Positions 25,904 through 35,468 of a DNA stretch of 51,712 nucleotides are shown piece after piece. The translations under genes and the position numbers were made by a program. Source of the stretch: Rhizobium mesoamericanum STM3625 (GTDB lineage: Bacteria; Pseudomonadota; Alphaproteobacteria; Rhizobiales; Rhizobiaceae); assembly GCF_000312665.1 (NCBI RefSeq), contig NZ_HF536772.1:446986-498697 (forward strand), given 5' to 3'. Every line of letters starts with the position of its first letter. Position 1 is the first letter of the stretch. The notes under the pieces are model-generated. The model did no database searches, had not been told where the DNA came from, and saw only the letters and a list, made by a program, of their open reading frames with translations.

Positions 25904-26929
25904 ATGAATATTCGCACTGCCCTCTTAAGCTCCATAGCGCTGGTCTCATTGGCATCCAGTGCCTCCGCAGCAGACGCGATCGTCGCTGCCGAGCCCGAGC
26001 CCGTCGAGTATGTGCGCGTCTGCGACGCTTATGGCTCCGGTTACTTCTATATTCCGGAAACGGAAACCTGTCTTTCGATCGGCGGCTACATCCGCGTTGA
26101 AGAGCGTTTCGGTCCCAACCGCTCCGGCACGTCCGATTGGTCCTCCTGGACGCGCGGACAGACGTCTATTTCGTCCAAGAGCGAAACCGAATATGGCACG
26201 CTGACCGGCGTCATCACGCTCCGCATCAACGCCGAGAACGCGACGAACCAGACTGCACTTCTGCAGGAAGGGTATGTCGGCATCGCTCACCTTCGTGTCG
26301 GCATGCAGTACTCCTGGTGGGACAACGACCGCAGTATCGGTACAGGCGAAACGGACATCATCTCCAGCAATCAGACGATCCACAACGCTATCCGCTATAT
26401 GTACGAAACACCGGACTTCAGCGCCGGAGTCCTGGTGGATGAGCTCGAAGACTCGCCCAAGCCTGCCATACCTGGCGAGCAGCCGAACAATGTCGGCATT
26501 GAAGCTCAGCTTTACGGCAAGGTCGGTGTTGTCAGCGGCTACCTTCTGGGAAGCTATGACACCGACGCTGACGAAGGCGCCATTCGCGTTATTCTGTTTG
26601 CGGATCTCGGACCGGGCCAGCTCGGACTCTGGGGCATCTGGGCAAGTGGCGCCAACTACTACTGGGAAAAGTCCGAATGGACCGTCGGTGCGCAGTACTA
26701 TGTAAAGCTAAACGACACGTGGTCGGTTACCCCCGGCTATCAGTATTTCAGCAAGACCTCGTTCAATAGCGATGGCGAGTTCACCGGCGGCGATGAGTGG
26801 CGCGCGGGTCTCACGGCCGACTACAAAATCGCCACGAACCTGACGACCAAACTCAGCGTCCAATACGACGATCCTTATAGCGCCGACGATTATGTTGAAG
26901 GCTTCCTGCGCTTCCAGCGCAATTTCTAA
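25904..26929 (+). CDS. Outer-membrane porin (Porin_2 type)
   Basis: A 341-aa beta-barrel porin. The signal peptide MNIRTALLSSIALVSLASSA precedes cleavage near SAADA. The mature N-terminus VEYVRVCDAYGSGYFYIPET is the diagnostic Rhizobiales porin block, with the CDAYGSGYFYIP motif and a second Cys in TCLSIGGYIRVE. It continues with alternating amphipathic strands and ends in the aromatic terminus GFLRFQRNF, as outer-membrane proteins do. The start at 25904 is chosen because it gives the signal peptide directly; 25874 would add ten unlikely residues. Confidence 0.9.
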   Translation: MNIRTALLSSIALVSLASSASAADAIVAAEPEPVEYVRVCDAYGSGYFYIPETETCLSIGGYIRVEERFGPNRSGTSDWSSWTRGQTSISSKSETEYGTLTGVITLRINAENATNQTALLQEGYVGIAHLRVGMQYSWWDNDRSIGTGETDIISSNQTIHNAIRYMYETPDFSAGVLVDELEDSPKPAIPGEQPNNVGIEAQLYGKVGVVSGYLLGSYDTDADEGAIRVILFADLGPGQLGLWGIWASGANYYWEKSEWTVGAQYYVKLNDTWSVTPGYQYFSKTSFNSDGEFTGGDEWRAGLTADYKIATNLTTKLSVQYDDPYSADDYVEGFLRFQRNF

Positions 26930-26934
26930 GCCGT

Positions 26935-26980
26935 GCTGATACGGTGCGCGGGCCCCAAGGCGCGCAGGGCCCGCATCAGC
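26935..26980 (+). terminator. Bipartite hairpin terminator after the porin
   Basis: Inner perfect 8-bp stem GCGGGCCC / GGGCCCGC (26948-26955, 26967-26974) inside an outer 6-bp stem GCTGAT / ATCAGC (26935-26940, 26975-26980). It begins 6 bases past the porin stop. No T-run follows, so it may act as a strong 3' protecting structure. Confidence 0.55.
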
Positions 26981-27105
26981 TGACCGGTTCGCGCTCCCGT
27001 ATGGCGACGCTTTAACCATAGGGCACTCTCGCTTCCCCGCGGGATGGGCGGTTTTACTTCAGCCAAGCGCACGGAGAAGTGATTAGGTTGGAACGCCTGC
27101 CCTCG

Positions 27106-27126
27106 GATTGATCCCGGGTATCAATC
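27106..27126. terminator. Small hairpin downstream of the phytase-like gene
   Basis: Perfect 7-bp stem GATTGAT / ATCAATC with the loop CCCGGGT, located 30 bases past the stop of the minus-strand gene at 27157. It could end the cobS-cobT operon transcript. Confidence 0.35.
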
Positions 27127-27156
27127 AGCCATCCCATTCCGGCCGTTGAGCTACAC

Positions 27157-28188
27157 TCAATTTTGCAGGCGTGCCGTATCGCCGGTTCGCGGCTCGACCA
27201 GCCGGAATTCCAGCATCAGATTGCGCTGCAGGATCGAATGGTTGTCGTCGGAGACGATGACGACGTGCGTGGTGCCATCCTCGGCGGTAAAGGTATCCAG
27301 GCCTTCCATGTTGTCGATCTGGTAGCCGAAGTCTCCTTGCAGCAATATTTCGCCGTCCATGACGGTCCCTTGACGGATGTCGGCGGCCTTGATGCGGCGG
27401 AGGCGCATTCCGATGCCTTCCGCCATATTGAAGCGGCGTTCCAGAAGCAGGAGGTCGCCATTCGGCAGGAAGGCTCCGTCCGTCGCGTCGAAATCGCCAT
27501 AGTGAGCAAGCGACAGGCGTCCCTTCAGCGGTCCATCGAGGATTGCCGCATAGGCGTTCCCGTCCGTGTCCAAGCTGCGTTCTGCGACGATCAGCGTGCC
27601 GCCTCTCAGCGCGCTATCGGCCGGTGCTACGGCGATCGTCTCGAAGCCCCGATTGGCCCTGAGCGATTTCATGGCAAACGGTATGGGGATCGTGTCAATT
27701 GCACGCGACGCCTCGAAGCCCGGATCGGGATAGGCATCGACGCGGTGGTCCTGCTCGAAGGAGACGAGAATCTGGTCCCCGTGCAGCGTCAGGCCCTCGG
27801 CATCCATATATCCCTTGCCTTCGAAGCTGCGCCCAATCCGGTTCTTCATCGGTGTGATCACGACATCGGTGAGGCCGGACAGGTGCCCCTGCGGATCGCG
27901 CTCGACACGGCCGGTCATCCAGTGACCCGTATCGAGCACGCCGACGAAATGTCTCTTATCCGAGCGAAACCGAATCGACGATAGTGAGCCGAACAGGCGC
28001 TGCGGCGAGACCATTTCCAGCCCACCAACAAATTCGAGAGAGCCGAACTTGGTCTCATTGGTGCCGATCTTGAAATCGGTGATAACGTGGCTGCGGACCT
28101 CGACGTCGCCATCAGCGAACGCCGGCGGCATGAGAGCTGTCAGCCCGAGAGCCATCGAGATCAGGTTGGCGGCGGGCTTTCGGATCAT
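27157..28188 (-). CDS. Esterase-like phytase-domain secreted protein
   Basis: A 343-aa protein of the 'esterase-like activity of phytase' family (PF13449-type). The signal peptide is in residues 1-25 (ISMALGLTALMPPAFA). Beta-propeller-like blocks include FGSLEFVGGLEMVSPQRLFG, GKGYMDAEGLTLHGDQILVS, GRLSLAHYGDFDATDGAFLP and DNMEGLDTFTAEDG. Location is likely periplasmic. The reaction is not known. It lies 20 bp past cobT on the same strand and is possibly co-transcribed. Confidence 0.8.
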   Translation of the reverse strand: MIRKPAANLISMALGLTALMPPAFADGDVEVRSHVITDFKIGTNETKFGSLEFVGGLEMVSPQRLFGSLSSIRFRSDKRHFVGVLDTGHWMTGRVERDPQGHLSGLTDVVITPMKNRIGRSFEGKGYMDAEGLTLHGDQILVSFEQDHRVDAYPDPGFEASRAIDTIPIPFAMKSLRANRGFETIAVAPADSALRGGTLIVAERSLDTDGNAYAAILDGPLKGRLSLAHYGDFDATDGAFLPNGDLLLLERRFNMAEGIGMRLRRIKAADIRQGTVMDGEILLQGDFGYQIDNMEGLDTFTAEDGTTHVVIVSDDNHSILQRNLMLEFRLVEPRTGDTARLQN

Positions 28189-28208
28189 CCAGAAAGCGTC
28201 CTTCGCGG

Positions 28209-30110
28209 TTAGCTGGCGCGGCGGAGACGACCGCCGCGCGGCTGGACAGCCTTATCTTCGAAAAGCGACGCAAGTTGCTCGGTCATGGCACCGGCCAATT
28301 CGTCCGCATCGACGATCGTCACGGCGCGCCGATAATAGCGCGTCACGTCGTGGCCGATGCCGATCGCCAACAGCTCGACCGGCGAGCGCGTCTCGATCCT
28401 GTCGATGACGGCACGGAGATGCCGTTCCAGATAATTGCCGGGATTGACCGACAGCGTCGAGTCGTCGACCGGCGCACCGTCGGAGATCATCATCAGGATG
28501 CGGCGCTGCTCGCGCCGGGCCAGCAGGCGGTTATGCGCCCAGATCAGCGCCTCGCCGTCGATGTTTTCCTTGAGCAGGCCTTCACGCATCATCAAGCCGA
28601 GATTGGCACGCGCGCGCCGCCACGGCGCGTCGGCCGACTTGTAGATGATATGGCGCAGATCGTTGAGACGGCCGGGCGTCTGTGGCTTGCCGCTGCCGAG
28701 CCACTTCTCGCGCGCTTGTCCGCCCTTCCAAGCCTTCGTCGTGAAGCCGAGGATCTCGACCTTGACGCCGCAACGCTCCAGCGTGCGGGCTAGGATGTCG
28801 GCGCAGGTGGCCGCGACCGTGATCGGGCGGCCGCGCATCGAGCCGGAGTTGTCGATCAGAAGCGTCACGACCGTATCGCGGAACTGCGTGTCGCGCTCCA
28901 TCTTGAAGGACAGCGCCTGCATCGGGTCGATCACCAGACGCGTCAGACGCGCCGGATCGAGATAGCCTTCCTCGAGATCGAAATCCCAGGAACGGTTCTG
29001 CTGCGCCATCAGACGGCGTTGCAGTCGGTTTGCCAATCGCCCGACCGCGCCCTGAAGATGTGCGAGCTGCTTGTCAAGGAAGGCACGCAAGCGTTCCAAC
29101 TCCGCTGCGTCGCAGAGCTCTTCGGCAGTGATTGTCTCGTCGAACTCCTCGGTGAAGACGCGGTAGTCGACCTTCTCGTTGAAGTCGTCGAATGGCGTGT
29201 TGGGACGGCGGGTTTCACCCGGCGTCTCGGAATCTTCCTCGCCGTCCTCCTGCATGTCGTCGTCGGAGATTTCGGCGCCTTCGGTCTCGCCGTCCTCCAT
29301 CTGCTCGTCGGCGACTTCGCTGTCCTCTACGGGCGCAGCGTCGGAACCGGCGTCGTCGTCGACCTCTTCCTGATCCTGCTCGTCGCCGTTCGGCTGGTCT
29401 TCCTGCTCCGATTCATCATCGGACTCTGGCTCGCTATCGTCGTCGCCATACTCCTCGGCCATTTCCATGGCGGAGAGCATATGGCGGATGACCTTGGAAA
29501 AGGCCTGCTGGTCGCTGATGACACTTGGAAGGCCGTCGAGGTCGGATCCGGCCCTCTCCTCGATGAACGAGCGCCAGAGGTCGAGCACCTTGCCCGCAGA
29601 TGCCGGCGGTTTCTGGCCGGTCAGCTTCTCGCGGACCATCATGGCCATTGCTTCGCCAATCGGCGCGTCCTCCTGCCGCTCGATACCGGAGAAATTCGCC
29701 TTGGCGTATTTCTCATCGGTCATCGAACGCAAGTTGGCGGCCACCCCTTCCATGCGTAGCGCGCCGATCGATTCCACGCGCGCCTGCTCAACGGCATCAA
29801 AGATCGCTCGCGCGTCGGAGCCTTGCGGCGCCATCGTCGCGTGCACCTTGTCGTCGTGGCAGGCGAGCCGCAGCGCCATTGAGTCGCCAAGTCCGCGTGT
29901 CACGGCGAGCTCATGCAGCGTCGGACGCTTGGAAAGCTCCGGCAGACGGATCCGCTCGGCCGTCATTCCAGGGCGTTCATTGGCGAAGGTCACCTCGACC
30001 TCGCCGTCACCGGCAATCGCGCGCACGCTGCCGGTGATCGCCCGGCGCAACGGTTCGACGTCGACGGGCGAGCCGGGCTTTGCTTTCGAATTGTCACCGC
30101 GAGCAGCCAT
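28209..30110 (-). CDS. cobT: Cobaltochelatase subunit CobT
   Basis: A 633-aa subunit of the aerobic cobalamin cobaltochelatase (CobNST), which inserts cobalt into hydrogenobyrinic acid a,c-diamide. The N-terminal domain opens with a polar segment followed by [20 protein letters not shown] very acidic low-complexity region occupies about residues 215-320 (runs of Asp/Glu with Gln, Ser, Gly). The C-terminal von Willebrand A domain holds the MIDAS motif DNSGSM at about residue 417. The ATG at 30110 lies 11 bp past the cobS stop. All motifs are intact. Confidence 0.96.
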   Translation of the reverse strand: MAARGDNSKAKPGSPVDVEPLRRAITGSVRAIAGDGEVEVTFANERPGMTAERIRLPELSKRPTLHELAVTRGLGDSMALRLACHDDKVHATMAPQGSDARAIFDAVEQARVESIGALRMEGVAANLRSMTDEKYAKANFSGIERQEDAPIGEAMAMMVREKLTGQKPPASAGKVLDLWRSFIEERAGSDLDGLPSVISDQQAFSKVIRHMLSAMEMAEEYGDDDSEPESDDESEQEDQPNGDEQDQEEVDDDAGSDAAPVEDSEVADEQMEDGETEGAEISDDDMQEDGEEDSETPGETRRPNTPFDDFNEKVDYRVFTEEFDETITAEELCDAAELERLRAFLDKQLAHLQGAVGRLANRLQRRLMAQQNRSWDFDLEEGYLDPARLTRLVIDPMQALSFKMERDTQFRDTVVTLLIDNSGSMRGRPITVAATCADILARTLERCGVKVEILGFTTKAWKGGQAREKWLGSGKPQTPGRLNDLRHIIYKSADAPWRRARANLGLMMREGLLKENIDGEALIWAHNRLLARREQRRILMMISDGAPVDDSTLSVNPGNYLERHLRAVIDRIETRSPVELLAIGIGHDVTRYYRRAVTIVDADELAGAMTEQLASLFEDKAVQPRGGRLRRAS

Positions 30111-30121
30111 GATTGGTCGGC

Positions 30122-31117
30122 CTAGGCCTCCAGAACGATATTGGCAGCACTTTCTTTCAGCTCAACGCCGAAAGCACGCTGGTAATGCTCGGCGACTAGC
30201 GGACGCTCCAGCTCGTCGCACTTGTTGAGGAACGTGGTGCGGAAGGCGAACGCGATGTCACCGAAAATCTCGGCGTTCTCCGCCCAGGTGATAACCGTAC
30301 GCGGGCTCATGACAGTCGACAGATCGCCGTTCATGAAGGAGGCACGAGTCAGATCGGCAACGCGCACCATCTTGGAGACGGTATCGCGGCCTTCCTTGTC
30401 CTTCCCAAAGCTCTTCACCTTGGAAGCAACGATGTTCACTTCATGGTCGTGCGGCAGGTAGTTCAGCGTCGTGACGATCGACCAGCGGTCCATCTGCGCC
30501 TGGTTGATCTGCTGCGTGCCGTGATAGAGGCCCGTCGTATCGCCGAGACCGATCGTGTTTGCGGTCGCAAACAGACGGAACGCCGGGTGCGGACGGATGA
30601 CGCGGCTCTGGTCGAGCAGCGTCAGGCGGCCGGACGATTCCAGCACGCGCTGAATGACGAACATAACATCGGGGCGACCGGCATCGTATTCGTCGAAGAC
30701 GAGCGCGACATTGTGCTGGTAGGCCCAGGGCAGGATGCCGTCTTTGAATTCCGTGACCTGCAGACCATCCTTGAGCACGATCGCGTCCTTGCCGACGAGA
30801 TCGATACGGCTGACGTGGCTGTCGAGGTTGATACGCACGCACGGCCAGTTGAGGCGGGCGGCGACCTGTTCGATGTGGGAGGACTTGCCGGTGCCGTGAT
30901 AGCCGGAGATCATCACGCGGCGGTTATGGGCGAAGCCTGCGAGAATGGCGAGCGTCGTCTCGCGGTCGAAGAGATAGTCGGGGTCGAGGTCCGGAACATA
31001 GGCGCTGCCCTGACTGTAGGCCGGCACGCGGATGTCGGAATCGATACCAAAGACCTCCCTGACCGAAACTGTGGTGTCCGGAAGCTCCGAAATATCAAGG
31101 TCAATCTTGCTCATCAT
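30122..31117 (-). CDS. cobS: Cobaltochelatase subunit CobS
   Basis: A 331-aa AAA+ ATPase of the cobaltochelatase. Walker A is GYHGTGKS (72-79) and Walker B is [11 protein letters not shown]; the sensor block is [11 protein letters not shown]. The CobS N-terminus [18 protein letters not shown] and the block [20 protein letters not shown] are present. It forms a hexameric complex with CobT. TTGGAGA precedes two tandem ATGs (31117, 31114); the second has the better spacing. The frame stays open upstream to 31276, but that extension is not family-like. Confidence 0.95.
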   Translation of the reverse strand: MMSKIDLDISELPDTTVSVREVFGIDSDIRVPAYSQGSAYVPDLDPDYLFDRETTLAILAGFAHNRRVMISGYHGTGKSSHIEQVAARLNWPCVRINLDSHVSRIDLVGKDAIVLKDGLQVTEFKDGILPWAYQHNVALVFDEYDAGRPDVMFVIQRVLESSGRLTLLDQSRVIRPHPAFRLFATANTIGLGDTTGLYHGTQQINQAQMDRWSIVTTLNYLPHDHEVNIVASKVKSFGKDKEGRDTVSKMVRVADLTRASFMNGDLSTVMSPRTVITWAENAEIFGDIAFAFRTTFLNKCDELERPLVAEHYQRAFGVELKESAANIVLEA

Positions 31118-31424
31118 GTCTCCAAGGCGGGTGCCCGACACCCGGCCATACTGTCTCAGCCCATTCGCAACCATGACGCCGCAGTGTACCCGCGCTCGTT
31201 CATGTCGGAACGTCGGCGATGCTTCTCCGGGACTGAAACGAAACCTCGGGGGCGATAATCTACCGCTAGCGAGCATTCTTGAACAAAGTCCCGGACAAGA
31301 AACGCCGCGCCCGGAAGTGGCCGAGGCGCCTGGGGGACAAACGCAGAAACCTATGCCGCGATTGCCTGCGGCCTCAGCCGATTTGGGACCATACCTGATT
31401 GAAAACCAAGAGCAAGGACGGGAA
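31118..31424. other. 307-bp intergenic region upstream of cobS
   Basis: Contains the cobS leader and the end of the DnaJ-domain gene. A 6-bp perfect stem CGGGTG / CACCCG (31128-31133, 31139-31144) lies immediately upstream of the cobS ribosome-binding site and could affect initiation. I looked for a cobalamin riboswitch (B12 box) and did not find one. No other gene is visible. Confidence 0.5.
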
Positions 31425-32036
31425 TTAACAAAAACCGTTCTGCTTCAATAATTGATAGGCCTGGATGACGGCGCGGAACCGCTCTTCCGAACCGCGGTCG
31501 CCGCCATTGGCGTCAGGGTGGTGCTTCTTGACCAGTTCCTTGTACCGGCTCTTGATCTCCGACGAGGTCGCACTGGCGTCAAGGCCCATTGTGTCGAAGG
31601 CCTTGGCTTCCAGGCTTTTCAGCTTGCGCTGTTCGGGAAAGCGGGGGCCGCTTCCCTTGGTGCCGTTGACGAAGCCAAAGGGATCACGCACGCGGTAGGA
31701 ACCGGAGCGCAGATCTGAATGCAGTGGGCTATTCTTGGCGGCCTTGTTGACGCCGACCGTCCAGGTCGGACGATGACCGGTGATCGCTTCCTTCTGATAG
31801 CGCGCGATCTCGCCGTCGGAGAGGCCGGAAAAATAGTTGTAGCCTTTGTTGTATTCCTTCACGTGTTCGAAGCAGAACAGAAAGAACTGCCCCTCGGCGT
31901 TGCGTCCGACGGGAGCGCGATGCACGCCTTTCTTGTCGCAGCCGTCCCACTGACAGGAAGGGGGAGCCTGTTCGGTTTCCTGCTCGCGTTTGCGGCGGGT
32001 GCGAATGCGGTCGAAATATTTGGAATCGAGTCTCAT
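31425..32036 (-). CDS. DnaJ-domain protein
   Basis: A 203-aa protein with the J domain at the C-terminus (about residues 146-200); the HPD tripeptide is at 173-175. The N-terminal part carries Cys28, Cys33, Cys55 and His58, spaced like a small metal site, in the region ending [13 protein letters not shown]. It is therefore a type III J protein, probably bringing specific clients to DnaK. The start at 32036 ([12 protein letters not shown]) is the family start. It is divergent from the bolA-like gene. Confidence 0.88.
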   Translation of the reverse strand: MRLDSKYFDRIRTRRKREQETEQAPPSCQWDGCDKKGVHRAPVGRNAEGQFFLFCFEHVKEYNKGYNYFSGLSDGEIARYQKEAITGHRPTWTVGVNKAAKNSPLHSDLRSGSYRVRDPFGFVNGTKGSGPRFPEQRKLKSLEAKAFDTMGLDASATSSEIKSRYKELVKKHHPDANGGDRGSEERFRAVIQAYQLLKQNGFC

Positions 32037-32136
32037 GACGGCTCTAATTATGGGCCCGCGAAGAGGCGACAACAAGAATTGACAAACGGGAATGTTGCTG
32101 GCTTGGTGGGAACCTTTTTCGCAAAGCAACGAGACC

Positions 32137-32418
32137 ATGACTCTGCAGACCCGCATCGAAGAAAAGCTGACCGCCGCGTTCGCCCCGGAGCGCCTCAGCG
32201 TCATCAATGAAAGCCATCTACATGCGGGCCATCTTCCTGACATGACGGGGACCGGCGAGACCCACATGCGGGTGCGCATCGTATCCGCCAAGTTCGCCGG
32301 CATGCCACGACTTGCGCGGCACCGGGCGATCACGGAGCTTCTGAAGCCAGAACTCGATGCCGGATTGCATGCGCTTGCCGTTGAACCGGCAGCCCCCGGC
32401 GAACCGGTGCGCTGGTAG
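32137..32418 (+). CDS. BolA-family protein
   Basis: A 93-aa BolA domain protein. Family pattern: RIEEKLTAAFAPERLSVINE, then the SHLHAGH segment, then ETHMRVRIVSAKFAGMPRLA, with HRAITELL closing the domain. BolA proteins bind monothiol glutaredoxins and Fe-S clusters and affect iron homeostasis and stress responses. The conserved His residues for cluster ligation are present. The C-terminus is slightly extended (EPAAPGEPVRW). Divergent from the DnaJ-domain gene. Confidence 0.92.
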   Translation: MTLQTRIEEKLTAAFAPERLSVINESHLHAGHLPDMTGTGETHMRVRIVSAKFAGMPRLARHRAITELLKPELDAGLHALAVEPAAPGEPVRW

Positions 32419-32484
32419 AAGGCTGCCCGTATATGGGTGACAAGGCCACACTTTCCAATGCGGCTAGACTATCATGCCACATTG

Positions 32485-32964
32485 TCAGCGGATCAGCATC
32501 GCCGTCGCGTAGAGCCCGAAGCCGAAGATCGTGTGCGCCACCAAATTGAGGAAGCGAACCTTGTTCGGATTCGGCGTCTTCGATGCCGCCCAGCCGATGC
32601 CGAGGCCCGGCTGCAGCAGGAACCATCCGGCGCCGACGGTGACAATCGCCCAGATCCACGCCGACAGGAAGGTCGGCGCCGCCAGCCAGCCAGGACCGAC
32701 CACCAACACAAGCAAAATACCGTAGAGAATGCCGACGGCGTAATGGCCGATCCAGCCGAGCGCACGTTCGTGCTTATAAGGTGCGGCGGCGCTGATGTCA
32801 TCGTGGAAAAACTTGCCGTCCTTCAGGTGCCAGAACCAGCGACCGACCGGCGCCCAATTCGGCAGTGCGCTGCCGGTGGCTTTTGCATACACGATTGCCC
32901 AGATGTCCATGAGAACGGTCGCCCCGATGCCGATTAGGACAGCCCGCCAGAATATATCGAACAT
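32485..32964 (-). CDS. DUF2938 membrane protein
   Basis: A 159-aa inner-membrane protein with four or five hydrophobic segments. DUF2938 blocks include GATVLMDIWAIV, PVGRWFWHLKDGKF, HERALGWIGHYAVGILYG and the C-terminal NLVAHTIFGFGLYATAML. The function is unknown. The ATG at 32964 gives an immediate membrane segment; 33015 is an alternative that would add 17 polar residues. It is convergent with the bolA-like gene. Confidence 0.85.
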   Translation of the reverse strand: MFDIFWRAVLIGIGATVLMDIWAIVYAKATGSALPNWAPVGRWFWHLKDGKFFHDDISAAAPYKHERALGWIGHYAVGILYGILLVLVVGPGWLAAPTFLSAWIWAIVTVGAGWFLLQPGLGIGWAASKTPNPNKVRFLNLVAHTIFGFGLYATAMLIR

Positions 32965-33030
32965 ATCAAATCCATAATGATGATGTCGCAGCGGACTCCT
33001 CTCCACTGCGACCATGGTAGGATGCTCCCC

Positions 33031-34341
33031 TCAGGCCGGACCTGCCTCGTTTTCCTCAGCCGGCCGGATTCGAAGTTTGGTGATGCGGTTCTTCTCTCGC
33101 TTCATGACGATGAAGCGTTTTTCGTAGAATGTGAAGGCCTGTCGCTCTTCCGGGATTGTCATCGACTCATGAATGACAAGGCCTGCGATCGTCGTCGCTT
33201 CCTCATCCGGCAGGTGCCAATCCAGCGCCCGGTTGAGATCGCGGATGGGGACGTTGCCGTCCACCACGATGGAACCGTCCGCTTCCTGTCGCACGCCCTG
33301 GATGTCGATGTCATGCTCATCGGCAATGTCGCCGACGATCTCCTCGAGAATGTCCTCCAGTGTAACAATTCCCTGCACCTCGCCATACTCGTCGACAACG
33401 ACGGCGAAATGCTGCTTGCGGCGAAGAAATGCGTTCAGCTGGGCTTCAAGACTGGTGCTATCGGGTACGAACCACGGCTTCTGGGCGATCTTGATGATAT
33501 CGAGGTGCTCCGGCTCGGCGTCGCGCTCGGCAAGAGCGCGCAGCAGATCCTTGGAGTGAACCACACCGATTATGTTATCCGTCGTCCCCCGCCATAGCGG
33601 CATGCGCGTGAACGGGCTTTCCAGGATCGTACGCACGACGACCTCCGGCGGATCATCGGCATTGATCGCCCGCATCGCGGTACGATGGACCATGATATCG
33701 GAGAGTTCGAGTTCACCGAGATCGAGGACGCCGCCCAATCGGTCGCGGTCGGCCTTCACGACTGAGCCCTCGCGATGCAGGAGATCGACAGCGCCGCGCA
33801 GTTCTTCATGCGCAGAGAGCATCGAGACCTCGCGCGAGAGATTGATGCCAAAGAGCGACAGGATCCAGCGAACGATCGCATTGACGAAAGACGACAACGG
33901 ACCAACGACCGCGACAAACATCTTGACCGCATAGGCCGTATTCAGCGCAAACCGATCCGGCGTGGAAATCGCCCAGCTCTTCGGGAGCACTTCGGCGAAG
34001 ATGACCAGAATAACGGTCATTGCGAGAGTCGCGAGCGCAACGCCCGAGTTGCCGAACAGCCCGAGAAACAAACTGGTCGCCAGCGACGAGGACAGGATAT
34101 TGGCAAGGTTGTTGCCGATGAGCAGCGCGCCGATCAGCCGATCGCGGCGCTCGATAAGCTGGCGTACGATCCCCGCGCGTTTCTCGCCATTGGCTTCGAG
34201 TGTGTGAATCCGGCTACGGGAAACCGCTGTCAGCGCCGTTTCCGAACCGGAAAAGAACGCCGACATCAGAACGAGGGCCACGATAGAGACAATTTCCGGC
34301 CAGTATACGGAAAGAAATGCCAGCGTGCCGTCGAGGGTCAT
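33031..34341 (-). CDS. CNNM/CorC-type transporter (DUF21-CBS-CorC_HlyC)
   Basis: A 436-aa membrane protein. The N-terminal DUF21 domain (about residues 10-190) has three or four membrane segments, including the block SAFFSGSETALTAVSRSRI. Two CBS domains follow (VHRTAMRAINAD and VDEYGEVQGIVTLEDILEEI), then a C-terminal CorC_HlyC domain ending before RPAEENEAGPA. The family is linked to Mg or Co homeostasis. Its ATG overlaps the aroB stop by 4 bases, giving a tightly coupled aroK-aroB-corC operon. Confidence 0.92.
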   Translation of the reverse strand: MTLDGTLAFLSVYWPEIVSIVALVLMSAFFSGSETALTAVSRSRIHTLEANGEKRAGIVRQLIERRDRLIGALLIGNNLANILSSSLATSLFLGLFGNSGVALATLAMTVILVIFAEVLPKSWAISTPDRFALNTAYAVKMFVAVVGPLSSFVNAIVRWILSLFGINLSREVSMLSAHEELRGAVDLLHREGSVVKADRDRLGGVLDLGELELSDIMVHRTAMRAINADDPPEVVVRTILESPFTRMPLWRGTTDNIIGVVHSKDLLRALAERDAEPEHLDIIKIAQKPWFVPDSTSLEAQLNAFLRRKQHFAVVVDEYGEVQGIVTLEDILEEIVGDIADEHDIDIQGVRQEADGSIVVDGNVPIRDLNRALDWHLPDEEATTIAGLVIHESMTIPEERQAFTFYEKRFIVMKREKNRITKLRIRPAEENEAGPA

Positions 34342-35468
34342 TGCGGGTGCTTCTCCTTGAGGAAACTCAGCACTTCCGAAGCGGAAACATCATTGGCGAC
34401 GAAGGACTGCCCGATGCCGCGGGTGAGGATGAAGGTGAGCCTGCCGCCCTTCACCTTTTTGTCCTGAGCAATCACGTCCATCAACACCTCGGCGGGCGGC
34501 AGTATACCTGGGATTTCCGACATGCGGGTCGGAAGACCGACGGCCTTCAGGTGACCTTCGACGCGGTGGGCATCATCGGGGCTTGCGAGGTTCATCCGCG
34601 CCGAGAATTCATGCGCCAGAACCATCCCGATCGAAACACCCTCACCGTGGACGAGACGCTGGCTATCATAGGCGGTCGCCGCCTCCAGCGCGTGGCCAAA
34701 AGTATGGCCGAGATTGAGGAGCGCGCGCTGTCCGGTCTCCCGCTCGTCGGCAACGACGACGTCGGCCTTTGCCTGACAGCTCGCGGCGATCGCCTCAATC
34801 CGGGCGGCACCGCCAGCAAAAACTGCCTGCCAGTTGGCTTCCAGCCAGGCGAAGAAGTCAGGCTTGTCGATCAGGCCGTATTTCGCAACCTCGGCATAGC
34901 CGGCGCGAAACTCACGCGCGCTCAGCGAATTCAGGACGTCGGTATCTGCGAGCACCAGGTCCGGCTGATGGAAGACACCGATCAGATTCTTGCCGTGGCG
35001 GCTATTGATGCCAGTCTTGCCGCCGACCGATGAATCGACTTGCGACAGCAGCGAGGTCGGCACCTGCACGAAACGCACACCACGGCGCACGATGCCGGCG
35101 GCAAAGCCGGAGAGGTCACCGATGACACCACCGCCAAGCGCGATGACGCAATCATTGCGCTCGATCCGCGCTTCAAGAATCTTATCGCAAACGGCCATCA
35201 GATGCTCAAAGCTCTTGGTCTTCTCACCAGCCGGCAGCACGAGGGTTGCGGCCGCGACGCCAGCCTGCTCCAAGCTATGAACCAGCGCGTCAAGATAAAG
35301 GGGCGCGACATGGGCGTCGGTAATGACAGCCGCCTTCCGGCCCATCAGGCGTGCAGCAATCTCAGCGCCGGCGCGCGCGATCAGGCCAGGCCCTATCAGG
35401 ATATCGTAGGCGCGCTCTCCGAGCGGCACATGAACCTTGCGTTCGGAGGCAGAAACAATCGCATTCAT
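34338..35468 (-). CDS. aroB: 3-dehydroquinate synthase
   Basis: A 376-aa NAD- and Zn-dependent enzyme making 3-dehydroquinate from DAHP in the shikimate pathway. Blocks: ALGGGVIGDLSGFAAG (NAD and metal region), SQVDSSVGGKTGIN, and NLGHTFGHALEA with metal-binding histidines. The C-terminal part includes HGEGVSIGMVLAH. Length is normal. It overlaps aroK and corC by 4 bases each. Confidence 0.96.
   Translation of the reverse strand: MNAIVSASERKVHVPLGERAYDILIGPGLIARAGAEIAARLMGRKAAVITDAHVAPLYLDALVHSLEQAGVAAATLVLPAGEKTKSFEHLMAVCDKILEARIERNDCVIALGGGVIGDLSGFAAGIVRRGVRFVQVPTSLLSQVDSSVGGKTGINSRHGKNLIGVFHQPDLVLADTDVLNSLSAREFRAGYAEVAKYGLIDKPDFFAWLEANWQAVFAGGAARIEAIAASCQAKADVVVADERETGQRALLNLGHTFGHALEAATAYDSQRLVHGEGVSIGMVLAHEFSARMNLASPDDAHRVEGHLKAVGLPTRMSEIPGILPPAEVLMDVIAQDKKVKGGRLTFILTRGIGQSFVANDVSASEVLSFLKEKHPQ

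Noticed and set aside
31118..31424. Cobalamin riboswitch upstream of cobS
   Set aside because: No B12 box or adenosylcobalamin core could be found on either strand.
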